Source: an uncultured Clostridia bacterium | GTDB lineage: Bacteria > Bacillota > Clostridia > Christensenellales > UBA1242 | Length of the DNA: 64,000 nucleotides | Reading direction: 5' to 3' | Assembly (NCBI GenBank): GCA_944382715.1 | Contig: CALWNC010000007.1 | Span: 1 to 64,000 of the forward strand | In this document: positions 44,689-52,564 of the stretch, in pieces | How positions within the stretch are numbered: the stretch's first letter is position 1 | Layout: every line of letters starts with the position of its first letter | Made by a program: the position numbers and the translations under genes | The notes under the pieces: generated by a model | Database searches by the model: none | What the model saw: only the letters and a program-made list of their open reading frames with translations | What the model was told of the DNA's origin: nothing

Positions 44689-45426
44689 ATGGAAGAAATT
44701 AAAGTTAAAGGTATTGTTTTAAAAAGTATTGATTATAAAGATAGTGATAAAATTGTCACTATTTTTTCTACTGAGTTAGGTTTAATTAATGCTAGGGTTA
44801 GGGGAGTAAAAAAAAATACGGCAAAACTTACTTTTGCCGTGCAACCATTTGCATTTGTTGAGTTTCTATTAATTAAAAGTGGAAATTTTTATACCTGCAT
44901 AAATGCCACTAGTATTGACCAATTTTTTGGCATTACTGCTGATTTTGATAATTATATTTTTATGTTAGCTTGTAATGAAATCTGTTTAAAAACTATTAGA
45001 GAAGGTGACTTGCAACCAGAACTCTTTTTACTACTTTTAAATTCACTAAAATATGTTTGTTATGAAAATTTTAACCCAATGTGTGTATTTATTAAGTTTA
45101 TGCTTGAAGCATTAAAAATTTTGGGTTATTTAGTACAGGTTTCTAAATGTGCCTGTTGTGGCAGACCATTATCTAATGTTCGTGCTTTCTCTTATGAATT
45201 TAACGGAATGATATGTTCAAATTGTCAAAGTAATAACAATCTTTTTTTAGAGCTTTCGGAAGGTGAATACGCAATACTTAAAAATATTGATATGACTCCT
45301 CTTAATAGGCTCTCATCACTAAAATTTTTATCAAGGGAAAACATTGTTTCTATTATTAATCTATTAACTAAAGATTTTCGTGTGCTCTTTGATAGTGATA
45401 TTGATACACTAAAATCATTTTTATAA
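44689..45426 (+). CDS. recO: DNA repair protein RecO
   Basis: A 245-residue protein of RecF-pathway recombination. An N-terminal OB fold (VKGIVLKSIDYKDSDKIVTIFSTELGLINARVRGVKK) is followed by a helical domain and a zinc finger with CACCGRPLSN and MICSNC. It works with RecF/RecR to load RecA. There is no evident RBS; a TTTAAT sits 8 bp before the ATG, so this transcript may also be leaderless, but its -35 box is poor. Confidence 0.93.
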   Translation: MEEIKVKGIVLKSIDYKDSDKIVTIFSTELGLINARVRGVKKNTAKLTFAVQPFAFVEFLLIKSGNFYTCINATSIDQFFGITADFDNYIFMLACNEICLKTIREGDLQPELFLLLLNSLKYVCYENFNPMCVFIKFMLEALKILGYLVQVSKCACCGRPLSNVRAFSYEFNGMICSNCQSNNNLFLELSEGEYAILKNIDMTPLNRLSSLKFLSRENIVSIINLLTKDFRVLFDSDIDTLKSFL

Positions 45427-45478
45427 AATAAAAAGACAGCACTTTGAAAATTTTAACATACTGCTATTTTTATTTTAT
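45426..45478. terminator. bidirectional terminator after recO
   Basis: AAAATAAAAA / TTTTTATTTT arms with an AGCA/TGCT inner stem. The next ~190 bp (to 45670) carry no supportable gene. One stretch near 45622-45653 (GTGTCATTGCAAGCAAAGTG and following) resembles a degenerate dispersed repeat. Confidence 0.55.
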
Positions 45479-45670
45479 GATTAAGATTTGCCACACCCCA
45501 ATAATGAATTCTTCTCAATGATAGTAATTGATGCGTTTAACTTAATTGATATAATTTTATTATTGTTTAATGTTATTTTTGATTAAAATCTACAATACAA
45601 GTAAAATTAAATCCTTTCTACTTAGTGTCATTGCAAGCAAAGTGTAGCCAATCTCATTTTTAATCAAAAT

Positions 45671-45901
45671 TTAGTTTATCAATATTGAAGATCTCATCAT
45701 AGAAAATTCTGATAAACTCATATTTAGTGCAAAGCAAATTTTTACAATAGTTGAAAATTTAACATCATTATTGGTTTCATTAAAGATATATCTTAAAGCA
45801 GAATGTGATAGTCCTGAATCTTTTTCAAATCTATATTTTGAAATTTTCTTTTAATTTAAAATTTTACTTAGTCTTAATGCAAATATTCTATTCAAATTCA
45901 T
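45671..45901 (-). pseudogene. broken XRE-type HTH regulator
   Basis: A 77-codon frame on the minus strand reads MNLNRIFALRLSKILN, then a TAA stop (45851-45853), then KKISKYRFEKDSGLSHSALRYIF and onward to a normal stop. It aligns residue for residue with the intact gene at 45961-46203: ALRxSKxL-x6-YRxEKxSG-x-x-H-x-x, then a second helix set. A single premature stop interrupts it, and no good restart codon follows. It lies just downstream of that paralogue on the same strand, so it is probably a decayed tandem duplicate. Confidence 0.75.
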
Positions 45902-45960
45902 AATAATATGCTTTCTTTTGCTAATTGTTATCATAGTGCAATTTTGGTATCTTTATGGTT

Positions 45961-46203
45961 TTAATCAAGTTCTAAATACCCATTTGTAAATAATTCATCA
46001 TCTAAAAACTCGAGTAGTGATATATTAAATCCTTGTGCTATTAATATTATTGTTTTGAGAGTTACATTTTTATTTCTTTCATTCATAATACACATCATAG
46101 TTCCATGTAAGATTCCTGAATTTTTTTCTAACCTATACAATGTCATTTTCTTTTCTAACAATAATTTGCTTATTCTTAAGGCAACTGCTTTGCAAATACT
46201 CAT
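45961..46203 (-). CDS. XRE-family HTH protein
   Basis: An 80-residue DNA-binding protein. The helix-turn-helix is within LLLEKKMTLYRLEKNSGILHGTMMCIM, followed by NKNVTLKTIILIAQGFNISLLEFLDDELF, a common arrangement in small Clostridia XRE regulators. A GAGGAAAA RBS precedes the ATG. It is divergent from the small gene at 46359 and may control the intervening promoter. Confidence 0.85.
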   Translation of the reverse strand: MSICKAVALRISKLLLEKKMTLYRLEKNSGILHGTMMCIMNERNKNVTLKTIILIAQGFNISLLEFLDDELFTNGYLELD

Positions 46204-46295
46204 TTTTTCCTCATACTTAAATTATGTATTTTTATCTACCTAAATATTAATAAATATAAGAAATTCTTTTATATAGTTATACCTACATAATTTTC

Positions 46296-46322
46296 TTGAC
46301 TTTTTTAAATATTTTATATAAT
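46296..46322 (+). promoter_or_regulatory. candidate promoter between divergent regulators
   Basis: TTGACT (46296-46301) and TATAAT (46317-46322) at a short 15-bp spacing. TAGTTATA occurs on both sides (near 46274 and 46327) and may be an operator. Confidence 0.5.
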
Positions 46323-46358
46323 ACGTAGTTATAAATACATATAAATGGGTTAGATAGT

Positions 46359-46517
46359 ATGGCAAATAATAAAAAATTAGAAATTTTAAATGAAGAACTC
46401 ATTTTGGTAAGTAATGAAATTAGTAATAAAGAAGAGAAGTATAAATTAATAAAAGAAGAATTAGATGAATTTATATATCCTCCTTATAAACCTATCAGAA
46501 TTTATTGGCATTTGTAG
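46359..46517 (+). CDS. 52-residue small coiled-coil protein
   Basis: A short frame beginning MANNKKLEILNEELILVSNEI, probably a single coiled coil, and ending IYPPYKPIRIYWHL. There is only weak RBS-like sequence (GGGTTAG). It lies downstream of a plausible promoter and upstream of a strong terminator, which supports its being a real transcription unit. No family recognised. Confidence 0.5.
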   Translation: MANNKKLEILNEELILVSNEISNKEEKYKLIKEELDEFIYPPYKPIRIYWHL

Positions 46518-46618
46518 AAAATATAAAGGCAAAAATGTTTTCCGCTATGATTACATAAATACATAAAATTTAAATAAAAATTTATCCTAGGTCTAACTGG
46601 TTTGAAACTAGTGTAATA

Positions 46619-46660
46619 ATTAGACACTTTATCATTAAATTTGATAAGGTGTCTTTTTAT
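46619..46660 (+). terminator. strong terminator left of the defence operon
   Basis: AGACACTTTATCA / TGATAAGGTGTCT (one G-T pair) followed by TTTTTA. It separates the small gene from the cargo operon. Confidence 0.85.
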
Positions 46661-46698
46661 TTTACCTAAAATATATTAAAAATAGGACAAAATGTTTC

Positions 46699-46744
46699 AA
46701 AATGCGAATATTTTGTTGCATTTTTAAGATTTTTTAGTTATATT
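46699..46744 (+). promoter_or_regulatory. promoter and likely operator of the defence operon
   Basis: TTGCAT (46716-46721), a 17-bp spacer and TATATT (46739-46744). A dyad AAAATGC-N12-GCATTTT (46699-46705, 46718-46724) overlaps the -35 box and is a candidate binding site for the HTH protein encoded first in the operon. Confidence 0.6.
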
Positions 46745-46775
46745 ATTATAGTAATTAAAATTTGAGGTGTCAAAA

Positions 46776-46991
46776 ATGAGTATTTCATATAACAAATTAT
46801 GGAAACAACTAATTGATAAAAACATGACAAAAACTGATTTGCGAATGAAAGCAGATATTGGAACTTCTACTCTTGCTAAACTTGGAAAAAATGAACAAGT
46901 TAGTTTAGATGTGCTTTTAAGAATATGTAAAGTGCTTAATTGCGATATTTCTGAAATTATGGAAATTATTAAGGAGAATCAAAATGTGTAA
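46776..46991 (+). CDS. HTH (XRE) controller-type regulator
   Basis: A 71-residue HTH protein: NKLWKQLIDKNMTKTDLRMKADIGTSTLAKLGKNEQVSLDVLLRICKVLNCDISEIME. This is the pattern of small XRE regulators found as controller proteins of restriction-modification systems. The GAGGTG RBS at 46764-46769 supports the ATG at 46776. It overlaps the methylase gene by 8 bp. Inference: it times methylase and nuclease expression through the dyad in the promoter. Confidence 0.85.
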   Translation: MSISYNKLWKQLIDKNMTKTDLRMKADIGTSTLAKLGKNEQVSLDVLLRICKVLNCDISEIMEIIKENQNV

Positions 46992-47886
46992 AGGAATTGC
47001 AAAACCTTTCTTAAAATGGGCTGGTGGCAAAGGTCAACTTCTAAATAAGTTTGAAGAACTATATCCACAAGAACTAATTGAAGGACAAATTGAAACATAT
47101 ATTGAGCCATTTGTTGGTGGTGGTGCTGTTCTTTTTAATGTTTTACAAAACTACAAAATTAAGAAAGCATATATAAACGACATCAACAAAGAACTTATTA
47201 ACTGCTATCGTTGTATTAAAGCAGATGTTGAAGAAGTAATAAATCAATTAAATGCTTTAGAAAAAGAATATTTAACAAGCGAAGATAGAACTAATTACTT
47301 TTACAAAGTTAGAGATAGATACAATGAAATTCACTTAAACGGACATTATGACTTAGAAAAGTGTACAGATTTCATATTCTTAAACAAAACTTGTTTTAAT
47401 GGACTTTATAGAGTTAATAAAGATGGAAAGTTTAATGTGCCACATGGTAAATATAAGAACCCTTTAATTTGTGACAAAGAAAATTTAAGATTGTGTTCTA
47501 ACCTATTACAAAAAGTTGAAATAAGTTTTGGCAGTTATGAGCAAGTTTTAGAAAATGCAGACAATAAAACATTTGTATATTTTGACCCACCATATAGACC
47601 ACTTATAGAAAATAATTCATTTGTAAGTTATGATAAATCTGGTTTTGATGATAATGACCAAATCAATCTTGCTTGCAATTATAAAGCTTTAGATAATAAA
47701 AATTGCATGTTAATGCTCTCAAACTCTGACCCTAAAAATACAAATGAAGAAGATAATTTCTTTGATGATATTTATAATGGTTTTGAAATAGAAAGAGTTT
47801 TTGCGAAAAGAATGATAAATTGTCAAGCAAGCAAGCGTGGAGATATAACTGAAATTGTTGTAATGAACTACAAAAGGAGAAAATAA
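46984..47886 (+). CDS. dpnM: DpnM-like adenine-N6 DNA methyltransferase (GATC type)
   Basis: A 300-residue D12-class methylase. PFLKWAGGKGQLLNKF and IEPFVGGGAVLF (AdoMet binding) come first, and YFDPPYRPL is motif IV. NKTCFNGLYRVNKDGKFNVPHG is a hallmark of Dam/DpnM enzymes that modify GATC. It is paired with a DpnII-like nuclease two genes downstream. The protein protects host DNA from that nuclease. It starts inside the regulator gene and overlaps the next gene by one base. Confidence 0.92.
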   Translation: MCKGIAKPFLKWAGGKGQLLNKFEELYPQELIEGQIETYIEPFVGGGAVLFNVLQNYKIKKAYINDINKELINCYRCIKADVEEVINQLNALEKEYLTSEDRTNYFYKVRDRYNEIHLNGHYDLEKCTDFIFLNKTCFNGLYRVNKDGKFNVPHGKYKNPLICDKENLRLCSNLLQKVEISFGSYEQVLENADNKTFVYFDPPYRPLIENNSFVSYDKSGFDDNDQINLACNYKALDNKNCMLMLSNSDPKNTNEEDNFFDDIYNGFEIERVFAKRMINCQASKRGDITEIVVMNYKRRK

Positions 47887-48779
47887 TGAGTAACAAAGCA
47901 AAAGAAATATCAATGTTTATGATTGATGGCGAACCGTCAAGTAGAATCAAATGTACAATGAAAAATAGACTCAGTGTGATTTATAAAATACCAAGATTAA
48001 TGTTAGAAAATTGCAAAGAAGGAAATGGAGATATTGTTAAACATTTAAAGCAAACTGGTATTTATTTCCTAATCGGCGAAAATGCAGAAACAGGAAATAA
48101 AACAATTTATGTTGGACAAGCTGGTATAAGAAAAAATGGCAAAGGATTATATTGCAGACTTAATGAACATATAAAAAATGAAAAAGAAAATTATTGGTCA
48201 GATTGGAATGAAATAATTGCTTTTACTACTCAAAACGATTCTTTTGGTCCAACAGAAATAAGTTATTTAGAAAACAAATTTACAAAACTTGCTAAAGATG
48301 CTTGCAGGTATGATGTGCAAAATGGCAACGAACCAAATCAAGGTAATATAACAGAAGAAAAAGAAAGCGAATTACAAGATTTTATTGATGATGCTTGTGT
48401 TATGATTAGTATTCTTGGCTACAAAGTTTTTGAGCCTCTAGTAAAACAAACAATAACAAAAAATTCAAAGAATATTGAAAATATGCCGTTATTCAGTTTT
48501 CAAGGTAAATATAAGGCTTACGGTGTATTTACCAACGAGGGTTTTGTTCTATTAAAAGGTAGCGAAATAAATCCAGTAATTAATAAAAGTGCACATGGTT
48601 TTACAATTAAAGCAAGAGAACAAAATAAAAGCAAAATTAACAATGAAAGTATTACAACTGAAGATATTTTGTTTAGTAGTCCATCAGCTTCAGCTGGTTT
48701 TGTTGGTGGTTCTAGCTTGAGTGGAAATGCTATGTGGAAAACAAAAGATGGAAAATGTCCAAAAGACTATAACTTATAA
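47886..48779 (+). CDS. GIY-YIG nuclease-domain protein with C-terminal DUF4357
   Basis: A 297-residue protein. The GIY-YIG fold is readable: TGIYFLIG (G58-Y60), TIYVGQAG (Y75-G77), catalytic-type Arg91 in GLYCRLNEH, and Glu124 before YLEN. Residues ~200-297 end in SPSASAGFVGGSSLSGNAMWKTKDGK, typical of DUF4357, a small domain often attached to GIY-YIG and other defence-linked proteins. It is embedded between dpnM and dpnII, with a 1-bp overlap (TAATG). Its role here is unknown. It might be a second nuclease or a modification-dependent partner. Confidence 0.82.
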   Translation: MSNKAKEISMFMIDGEPSSRIKCTMKNRLSVIYKIPRLMLENCKEGNGDIVKHLKQTGIYFLIGENAETGNKTIYVGQAGIRKNGKGLYCRLNEHIKNEKENYWSDWNEIIAFTTQNDSFGPTEISYLENKFTKLAKDACRYDVQNGNEPNQGNITEEKESELQDFIDDACVMISILGYKVFEPLVKQTITKNSKNIENMPLFSFQGKYKAYGVFTNEGFVLLKGSEINPVINKSAHGFTIKAREQNKSKINNESITTEDILFSSPSASAGFVGGSSLSGNAMWKTKDGKCPKDYNL

Positions 48780-48793
48780 TAGGAGAAAATAAA

Positions 48794-49651
48794 ATGAAAA
48801 GAAATTTTAATGAATGGTTTGCAAATTTTACTGACAGTATAGCAACTTATGAATATTACACAGACTTTAGCATTGTTTATAAAAATATTGATAAAATCAA
48901 GGTTGAGTTAAATATTATGAACTCATTGATTGGTTCTAAAAATATTGAATCTGATTTTGATTCTTTATTTAAAAAATACCCAGAAATAAGAAAATGTTTA
49001 CCTCTACTTATTGCTGTAAGAGAAAAAGAAATTAAAGTAATAGACGATGGCGAAAAACTAAAATATAACTTTACTAATATTGATGATATTGAATTATTAA
49101 AAAGATTTATGAGAAAAACTGGTTTGTTTGACTTGATTTCGAATCATTTAGTAAATAACTTGGTTGATTATGCAACTGGTGTTGAAGTAGGACTTGGCTC
49201 AAATGGAAGAAAAAATCGTGGTGGTCATCTTATGGAGGATGTATTACAAGGTTTTATAGAGCAAGCAGGTTTTATAAAAGACAAAAACTACTTTAAAGAA
49301 ATGTATTTAAAAGATATTGAACAAAAGTGGAATATTGATTTATCAACTCTTTCAAATCTAGGTAAGGTTGCCAAAAGATTTGATTATGTAGTTAAAACTA
49401 ATAATTGTATTTATGCTTTTGAAACAAATTTTTATTCAATCAATGGTTCTAAATTAAATGAAACTGCTAGAAGTTATAAAATGCTAGCTGAAGAATCTAA
49501 AAATATTAAAGGATTTGCTTTTGTCTGGATTACTGATGGTTTAGGTTGGCAAGGAGCAAAAAATAATTTAGAAGAAACTTTTGATGTTATGGAGAATATT
49601 TACAACATCAAAGAACTCGAACAAGGTAAATTAAAGGAAATTTTAAAATAA
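48794..49651 (+). CDS. dpnII: DpnII-like type II restriction endonuclease (GATC)
   Basis: A 285-residue protein with the DpnII/MboI layout: FNEWFANFTDSIATYEYYTDF at the start, VDYATGVEVGLGSNGRKNRGGHLMED in the middle, and KRFDYVVKTNNCIYAFETNFYSINGSKLNETARSYK, which holds the Asp and Glu-x-Asn expected at the active site. It should cut unmethylated GATC. It has a TAGGAG RBS and sits 14 bp after the GIY-YIG gene; the second methylase starts right at its stop. Confidence 0.93.
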   Translation: MKRNFNEWFANFTDSIATYEYYTDFSIVYKNIDKIKVELNIMNSLIGSKNIESDFDSLFKKYPEIRKCLPLLIAVREKEIKVIDDGEKLKYNFTNIDDIELLKRFMRKTGLFDLISNHLVNNLVDYATGVEVGLGSNGRKNRGGHLMEDVLQGFIEQAGFIKDKNYFKEMYLKDIEQKWNIDLSTLSNLGKVAKRFDYVVKTNNCIYAFETNFYSINGSKLNETARSYKMLAEESKNIKGFAFVWITDGLGWQGAKNNLEETFDVMENIYNIKELEQGKLKEILK

Positions 49652-50371
49652 ATGGCAGAAGAAAAATTTGAGTTAGAAACAAATACTGTTTGGAGTTTTC
49701 CAAATCGTGGTAAATGGGCAACTCACGATGCTAAATATCGTGGTAATTTTTCGCCATATATAGCAAAAAACATTATATTAAGATATTCAAAAGAAAAAGA
49801 TGTTGTATTAGACCAGTTTGTTGGTGGTGGTACTACTCTTATAGAATGTAAATTAAATAATCGTAATGGTATTGGGATTGATATAAACCCTAATGCAGTT
49901 GAAATAACAAAAAATAAACTCAACTTTAATTGTGGCAATGAAGTTGATATTGATATTAAATTAGGAAATGCTTGTTTTCTTGATTTAGAAAATGAAAGCA
50001 TTGATTTAATATGCACACACCCACCTTATGCTGATATTATTAAATATAGCGAAGGTATTGATGGAGATTTATCACAATTAAAATATAAAGATTTTCTTTT
50101 ACAAATTGAAAAAGTAGCAAGTGAATGCTATAGAGTTTTAAAGAAAGACAAATTTTGTGCTATTGTTATGGGAGATACTCGTAAAAATGGTATGGTTCAG
50201 CCACTGGGGTTTGAGGTTATGCAAAGATTCATAAATGCAGGTTTTAAACAAAAAGAAATAATAATTAAAGAACAACATAATTGCAAAGCAACTGGTTTTT
50301 GGAAAACAAATAGTCAAAAATATAACTTTTTACTTTTAGCACATGAGTATGTGTTTATATTTAAAAAGTAG
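49652..50371 (+). CDS. second DNA methyltransferase (N4/N6, THPPY type)
   Basis: A 239-residue AdoMet-dependent methylase. Motif I is LDQFVGGGTTLIECKLNNRNGIGIDINP (residues ~53-80) and motif IV is THPPY (122-126), in I-then-IV order. The end has FWKTNSQKYNFLLLAHEYVFIF. It resembles N4-cytosine/N6-adenine methylases of the TRM11-like type, rather than DpnA, which occupies this place in DpnII systems. The ATG immediately follows the dpnII TAA. Which base or site it modifies cannot be told. Confidence 0.82.
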   Translation: MAEEKFELETNTVWSFPNRGKWATHDAKYRGNFSPYIAKNIILRYSKEKDVVLDQFVGGGTTLIECKLNNRNGIGIDINPNAVEITKNKLNFNCGNEVDIDIKLGNACFLDLENESIDLICTHPPYADIIKYSEGIDGDLSQLKYKDFLLQIEKVASECYRVLKKDKFCAIVMGDTRKNGMVQPLGFEVMQRFINAGFKQKEIIIKEQHNCKATGFWKTNSQKYNFLLLAHEYVFIFKK

Positions 50372-50384
50372 ACAAAGGAGAAAA

Positions 50385-50930
50385 ATGTTAAATTTTTTAT
50401 ATAAAGTATTGCTAACTTTTAATTCAACATCATGGGTAATAGTTTTATTTGGAGTAAAACATGAATGGACTTTATGGGATATGCCTAGTTGGGTATTTAG
50501 CCTAATTTTACTTGCAATTCCAGTTTTAATGTCATTTATTGCTTTATTGTTGGCTAATTTTTTTGGAAATGATAATATGGGATCATGTAATGAAGTTGAA
50601 TATGCGAACAGCTCTTTTATACCAACTTATCTAGGATATTTCTTTGTTGGTTTGAGTTTGGAAAATATTACTCAATTACTAATTGTGTATTTTATTATAT
50701 TTATATTTACCCAATTATCACAAACAGAGTATTTTAATCCAATATACTTATTATTTGGTTATAAATTTTATCATATTAAGTCATCTAAAGGCACAAAATT
50801 ATTTGTTATTACAAGAAGAAAAATTAGAAATGCGAATCAGGAAGAATTTGAAAAATTAAAAAGAATTAATGAGACTACTTTTATTGAACTAAGGAGAACA
50901 AAAAATGAATCAACTACTAGCAAAAGTTAA
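50385..50930 (+). CDS. KwaA-like membrane protein (Kiwa defence)
   Basis: A 181-residue protein with about four hydrophobic helices in the first ~120 residues. These are followed by YFNPIYLLFGYKFYHI-x4-GTKLFVITRRKI and a charged tail. The NPxxxLxGYxxY segment and the following basic strand recall KwaA of the Kiwa anti-phage system. The match is from memory of the pattern, not from an alignment. The ATG at 50385 has an AAAGGAG RBS. It overlaps the next gene by 26 bp, so the two are translated as a pair, in the kwaA-kwaB order. Confidence 0.5.
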   Translation: MLNFLYKVLLTFNSTSWVIVLFGVKHEWTLWDMPSWVFSLILLAIPVLMSFIALLLANFFGNDNMGSCNEVEYANSSFIPTYLGYFFVGLSLENITQLLIVYFIIFIFTQLSQTEYFNPIYLLFGYKFYHIKSSKGTKLFVITRRKIRNANQEEFEKLKRINETTFIELRRTKNESTTSKS

Positions 50931-51768
50931 AAATAGAAAACAAAGTATTAATGAAGGATTTAAAAGAATAATTGATAATAAAAATTGTTATTCTTTTCCT
51001 AACAATATTCAAGCAGTTGAATATAATCCAAATACCCTTTTAGAAGAAGGTCAATGGTATTCTATTGCTGAATTTTCACAACAAGAATTTTGTATAGAGT
51101 TATTAAAACAAGATAGATTTGATTCAGTTGATTTTTCGACATTAGATAGGAATGAATTTACTAAAATAGATTATTTATGTTCTTATCAAGATGAAAATTA
51201 TTTTTATTTCCAAAAAATTAGACCATCACAATTATTATTTAAGAAAAGATTATTATTTAGTTTTGGGCAAAACTTTAGTTATGATGAAAATAATGCAAGT
51301 GTAGTTATAAATTCTTACCCAGATGCTATTTATAAAAAAGATGATGACACTTTATATTTCCAAAAACTTGAAACAATATCAACAATATTTAAAGGAATAG
51401 ATATTTTATATAAAGAAGCGACTGAAGAAGAAACTGCTGAGTTTTTAAACAATGATTTTATATCTGTTCCAGCTAGTTTAGAAGTTGCAAAAATCGGTAA
51501 AGCTAGTAGAAAAAAAATAGCAATGGCAATGACAATACTGAGTAGATTTTCAAATGAAGAAAAATTAGAAATTTTAGAATACACAAAACAAAACTCTGGA
51601 CTTGAACATGAAAATAATTCTTTTATAATTAAAGATGAAGAAGATATAAAAAAATTAGTATGGGGAATCACTGAAAGGTATTACGAAACCCCAATTAGTA
51701 AAGAAAAAAGAATTGCCAATTCAATTATCAATGTTGATACTGGTACTATGGAAAATGATGAAATGTAA
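50905..51768 (+). CDS. KwaB-like (DUF4868-type) partner protein
   Basis: A 287-residue soluble protein. The C-terminal half runs VPASLEVAKIGKASRKKIAMAM, then DEEDIKKLVWGITERYYETPI and EKRIANSI. It has the general layout of DUF4868/KwaB: a central strand-rich domain followed by a helical arm with paired basic residues. It is encoded with the membrane protein upstream as in Kiwa, which senses phage at the membrane and limits phage DNA. Identification is moderate at best; it could instead be an undescribed membrane-linked effector. Confidence 0.45.
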   Translation: MNQLLAKVKNRKQSINEGFKRIIDNKNCYSFPNNIQAVEYNPNTLLEEGQWYSIAEFSQQEFCIELLKQDRFDSVDFSTLDRNEFTKIDYLCSYQDENYFYFQKIRPSQLLFKKRLLFSFGQNFSYDENNASVVINSYPDAIYKKDDDTLYFQKLETISTIFKGIDILYKEATEEETAEFLNNDFISVPASLEVAKIGKASRKKIAMAMTILSRFSNEEKLEILEYTKQNSGLEHENNSFIIKDEEDIKKLVWGITERYYETPISKEKRIANSIINVDTGTMENDEM

Positions 51769-51784
51769 AAAACGAAATGGCAGT

Positions 51785-51846
51785 TAGGCGTGTGCTTGTC
51801 ATATACAAGTGTTCTCGCTTCGCTCGAACAGACAAGCACACGCCTA
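51785..51846. repeat. long hairpin 1 after the cargo operon
   Basis: A perfect 16-bp inverted repeat, TAGGCGTGTGCTTGTC (51785-51800) and its complement (51831-51846). The 30-nt loop itself can pair GTTC with GAAC around CTTCG. It is much more GC-rich than its surroundings and lies 17 bp after the last cargo gene. There is no T-run, so it is not an ordinary terminator. Confidence 0.85.
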
Positions 51847-51874
51847 CCAATAAAACTAAACCAAATGCAACAAA

Positions 51875-51947
51875 GGAAAACGGAACAAAAATGGGGTTCG
51901 CTCGCAGGCTTTCAGCGACACCCCATTTTTCTTTTGTCCCGTTTTCC
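51875..51947. repeat. long hairpin 2 after the cargo operon
   Basis: GGAAAACGG and CCGTTTTCC close a bulged stem that continues through AAAAATGGGGT / ACCCCATTTTT. The tip pairs TCGCT with AGCGA. It is ~73 nt in all. Together with hairpin 1, 28 bp to its left, it gives a tandem pair of foldbacks. Confidence 0.8.
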
Positions 51948-52006
51948 ATATTGTATTACCATACAATTTTTAGCAAAATATAAAAATTTTTGACATTGGA
52001 AGTCCG

Positions 52007-52451
52007 TTTTTGCATTTTTCGTGCCTATTAGGTGTAAGGGCTTCAATTTATGTGCAATTTTCACAAAATTTAAGCAAATTTCAAAAAAGTTGGCACTTAG
52101 GGGGTTAATTTTTGCAATTTTCGTGGCTTATATATATAGAGGGCTTTACAAAAATGCAAACCACTATATACAAAGTAATACAAAAACTAGACTAGTTTTT
52201 TACCACTCTTTAATTATGCAATACATACACATTTTAAAAAAATTAAAATATGCTTTTTGTGTAGTTGGCTTACAAAATCCGTATTTTAGTTTATGTGAGT
52301 TTATGTTTTGTATGGGTAAAGTATAGGTAAAGTATGGGTTTGTTTATGGTAATGACAAAATAAAATTTGTATAATTATTTTGTAAGATTTGCAAGAACTA
52401 AAATATTGTTAAGCAGGCAGACAATATTTGAAAAGTTGTAAGCCCTTACAC
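52007..52451. repeat. candidate replication origin: direct, tandem and inverted repeats
   Basis: Repeats upstream of the rep gene: a ~37-bp imperfect direct repeat around GCATTTTTCGTGCC and GCAATTTTCGTGGC (52007-52043, 52109-52145); an 11-bp tandem array TATGGGTAAAG, TATAGGTAAAG, TATGGGTTTG (52311-52342); a perfect 12-bp inverted repeat GTGTAAGGGCTT (52032-52043) and AAGCCCTTACAC (52440-52451). Hairpin AATATTGT/ACAATATT lies at ~52402-52428. There is no coding sequence. The pattern fits iterons or a double-strand origin next to an HUH Rep. Confidence 0.55.
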
Positions 52452-52564
52452 TGAGTCGAATTAGAAACCTAAATTGACAAGACGAGTAATGAGTTAAGAT
52501 AGTGGCGAATAAAAAAGCCCAAAACCTTCCTTGGGGTAAAACAAGGCAGAGTTAGCATTTTAGG

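Noticed and set aside
45480-45660. CRISPR-like or dispersed repeat near GTGTCATTGCAAGC
   Set aside because: Only one copy is visible in the window, with no repeat-spacer periodicity.
45671-45901. Stop-codon recoding to explain the interrupted XRE frame
   Set aside because: TAA ends many intact genes in this window; simple decay is the better explanation.
51777-52326. Several open frames of 67-101 codons between the Kiwa-like pair and rep
   Set aside because: They read through the inverted repeats and the repeat-rich origin region in several frames, have no RBS and no protein-like composition.
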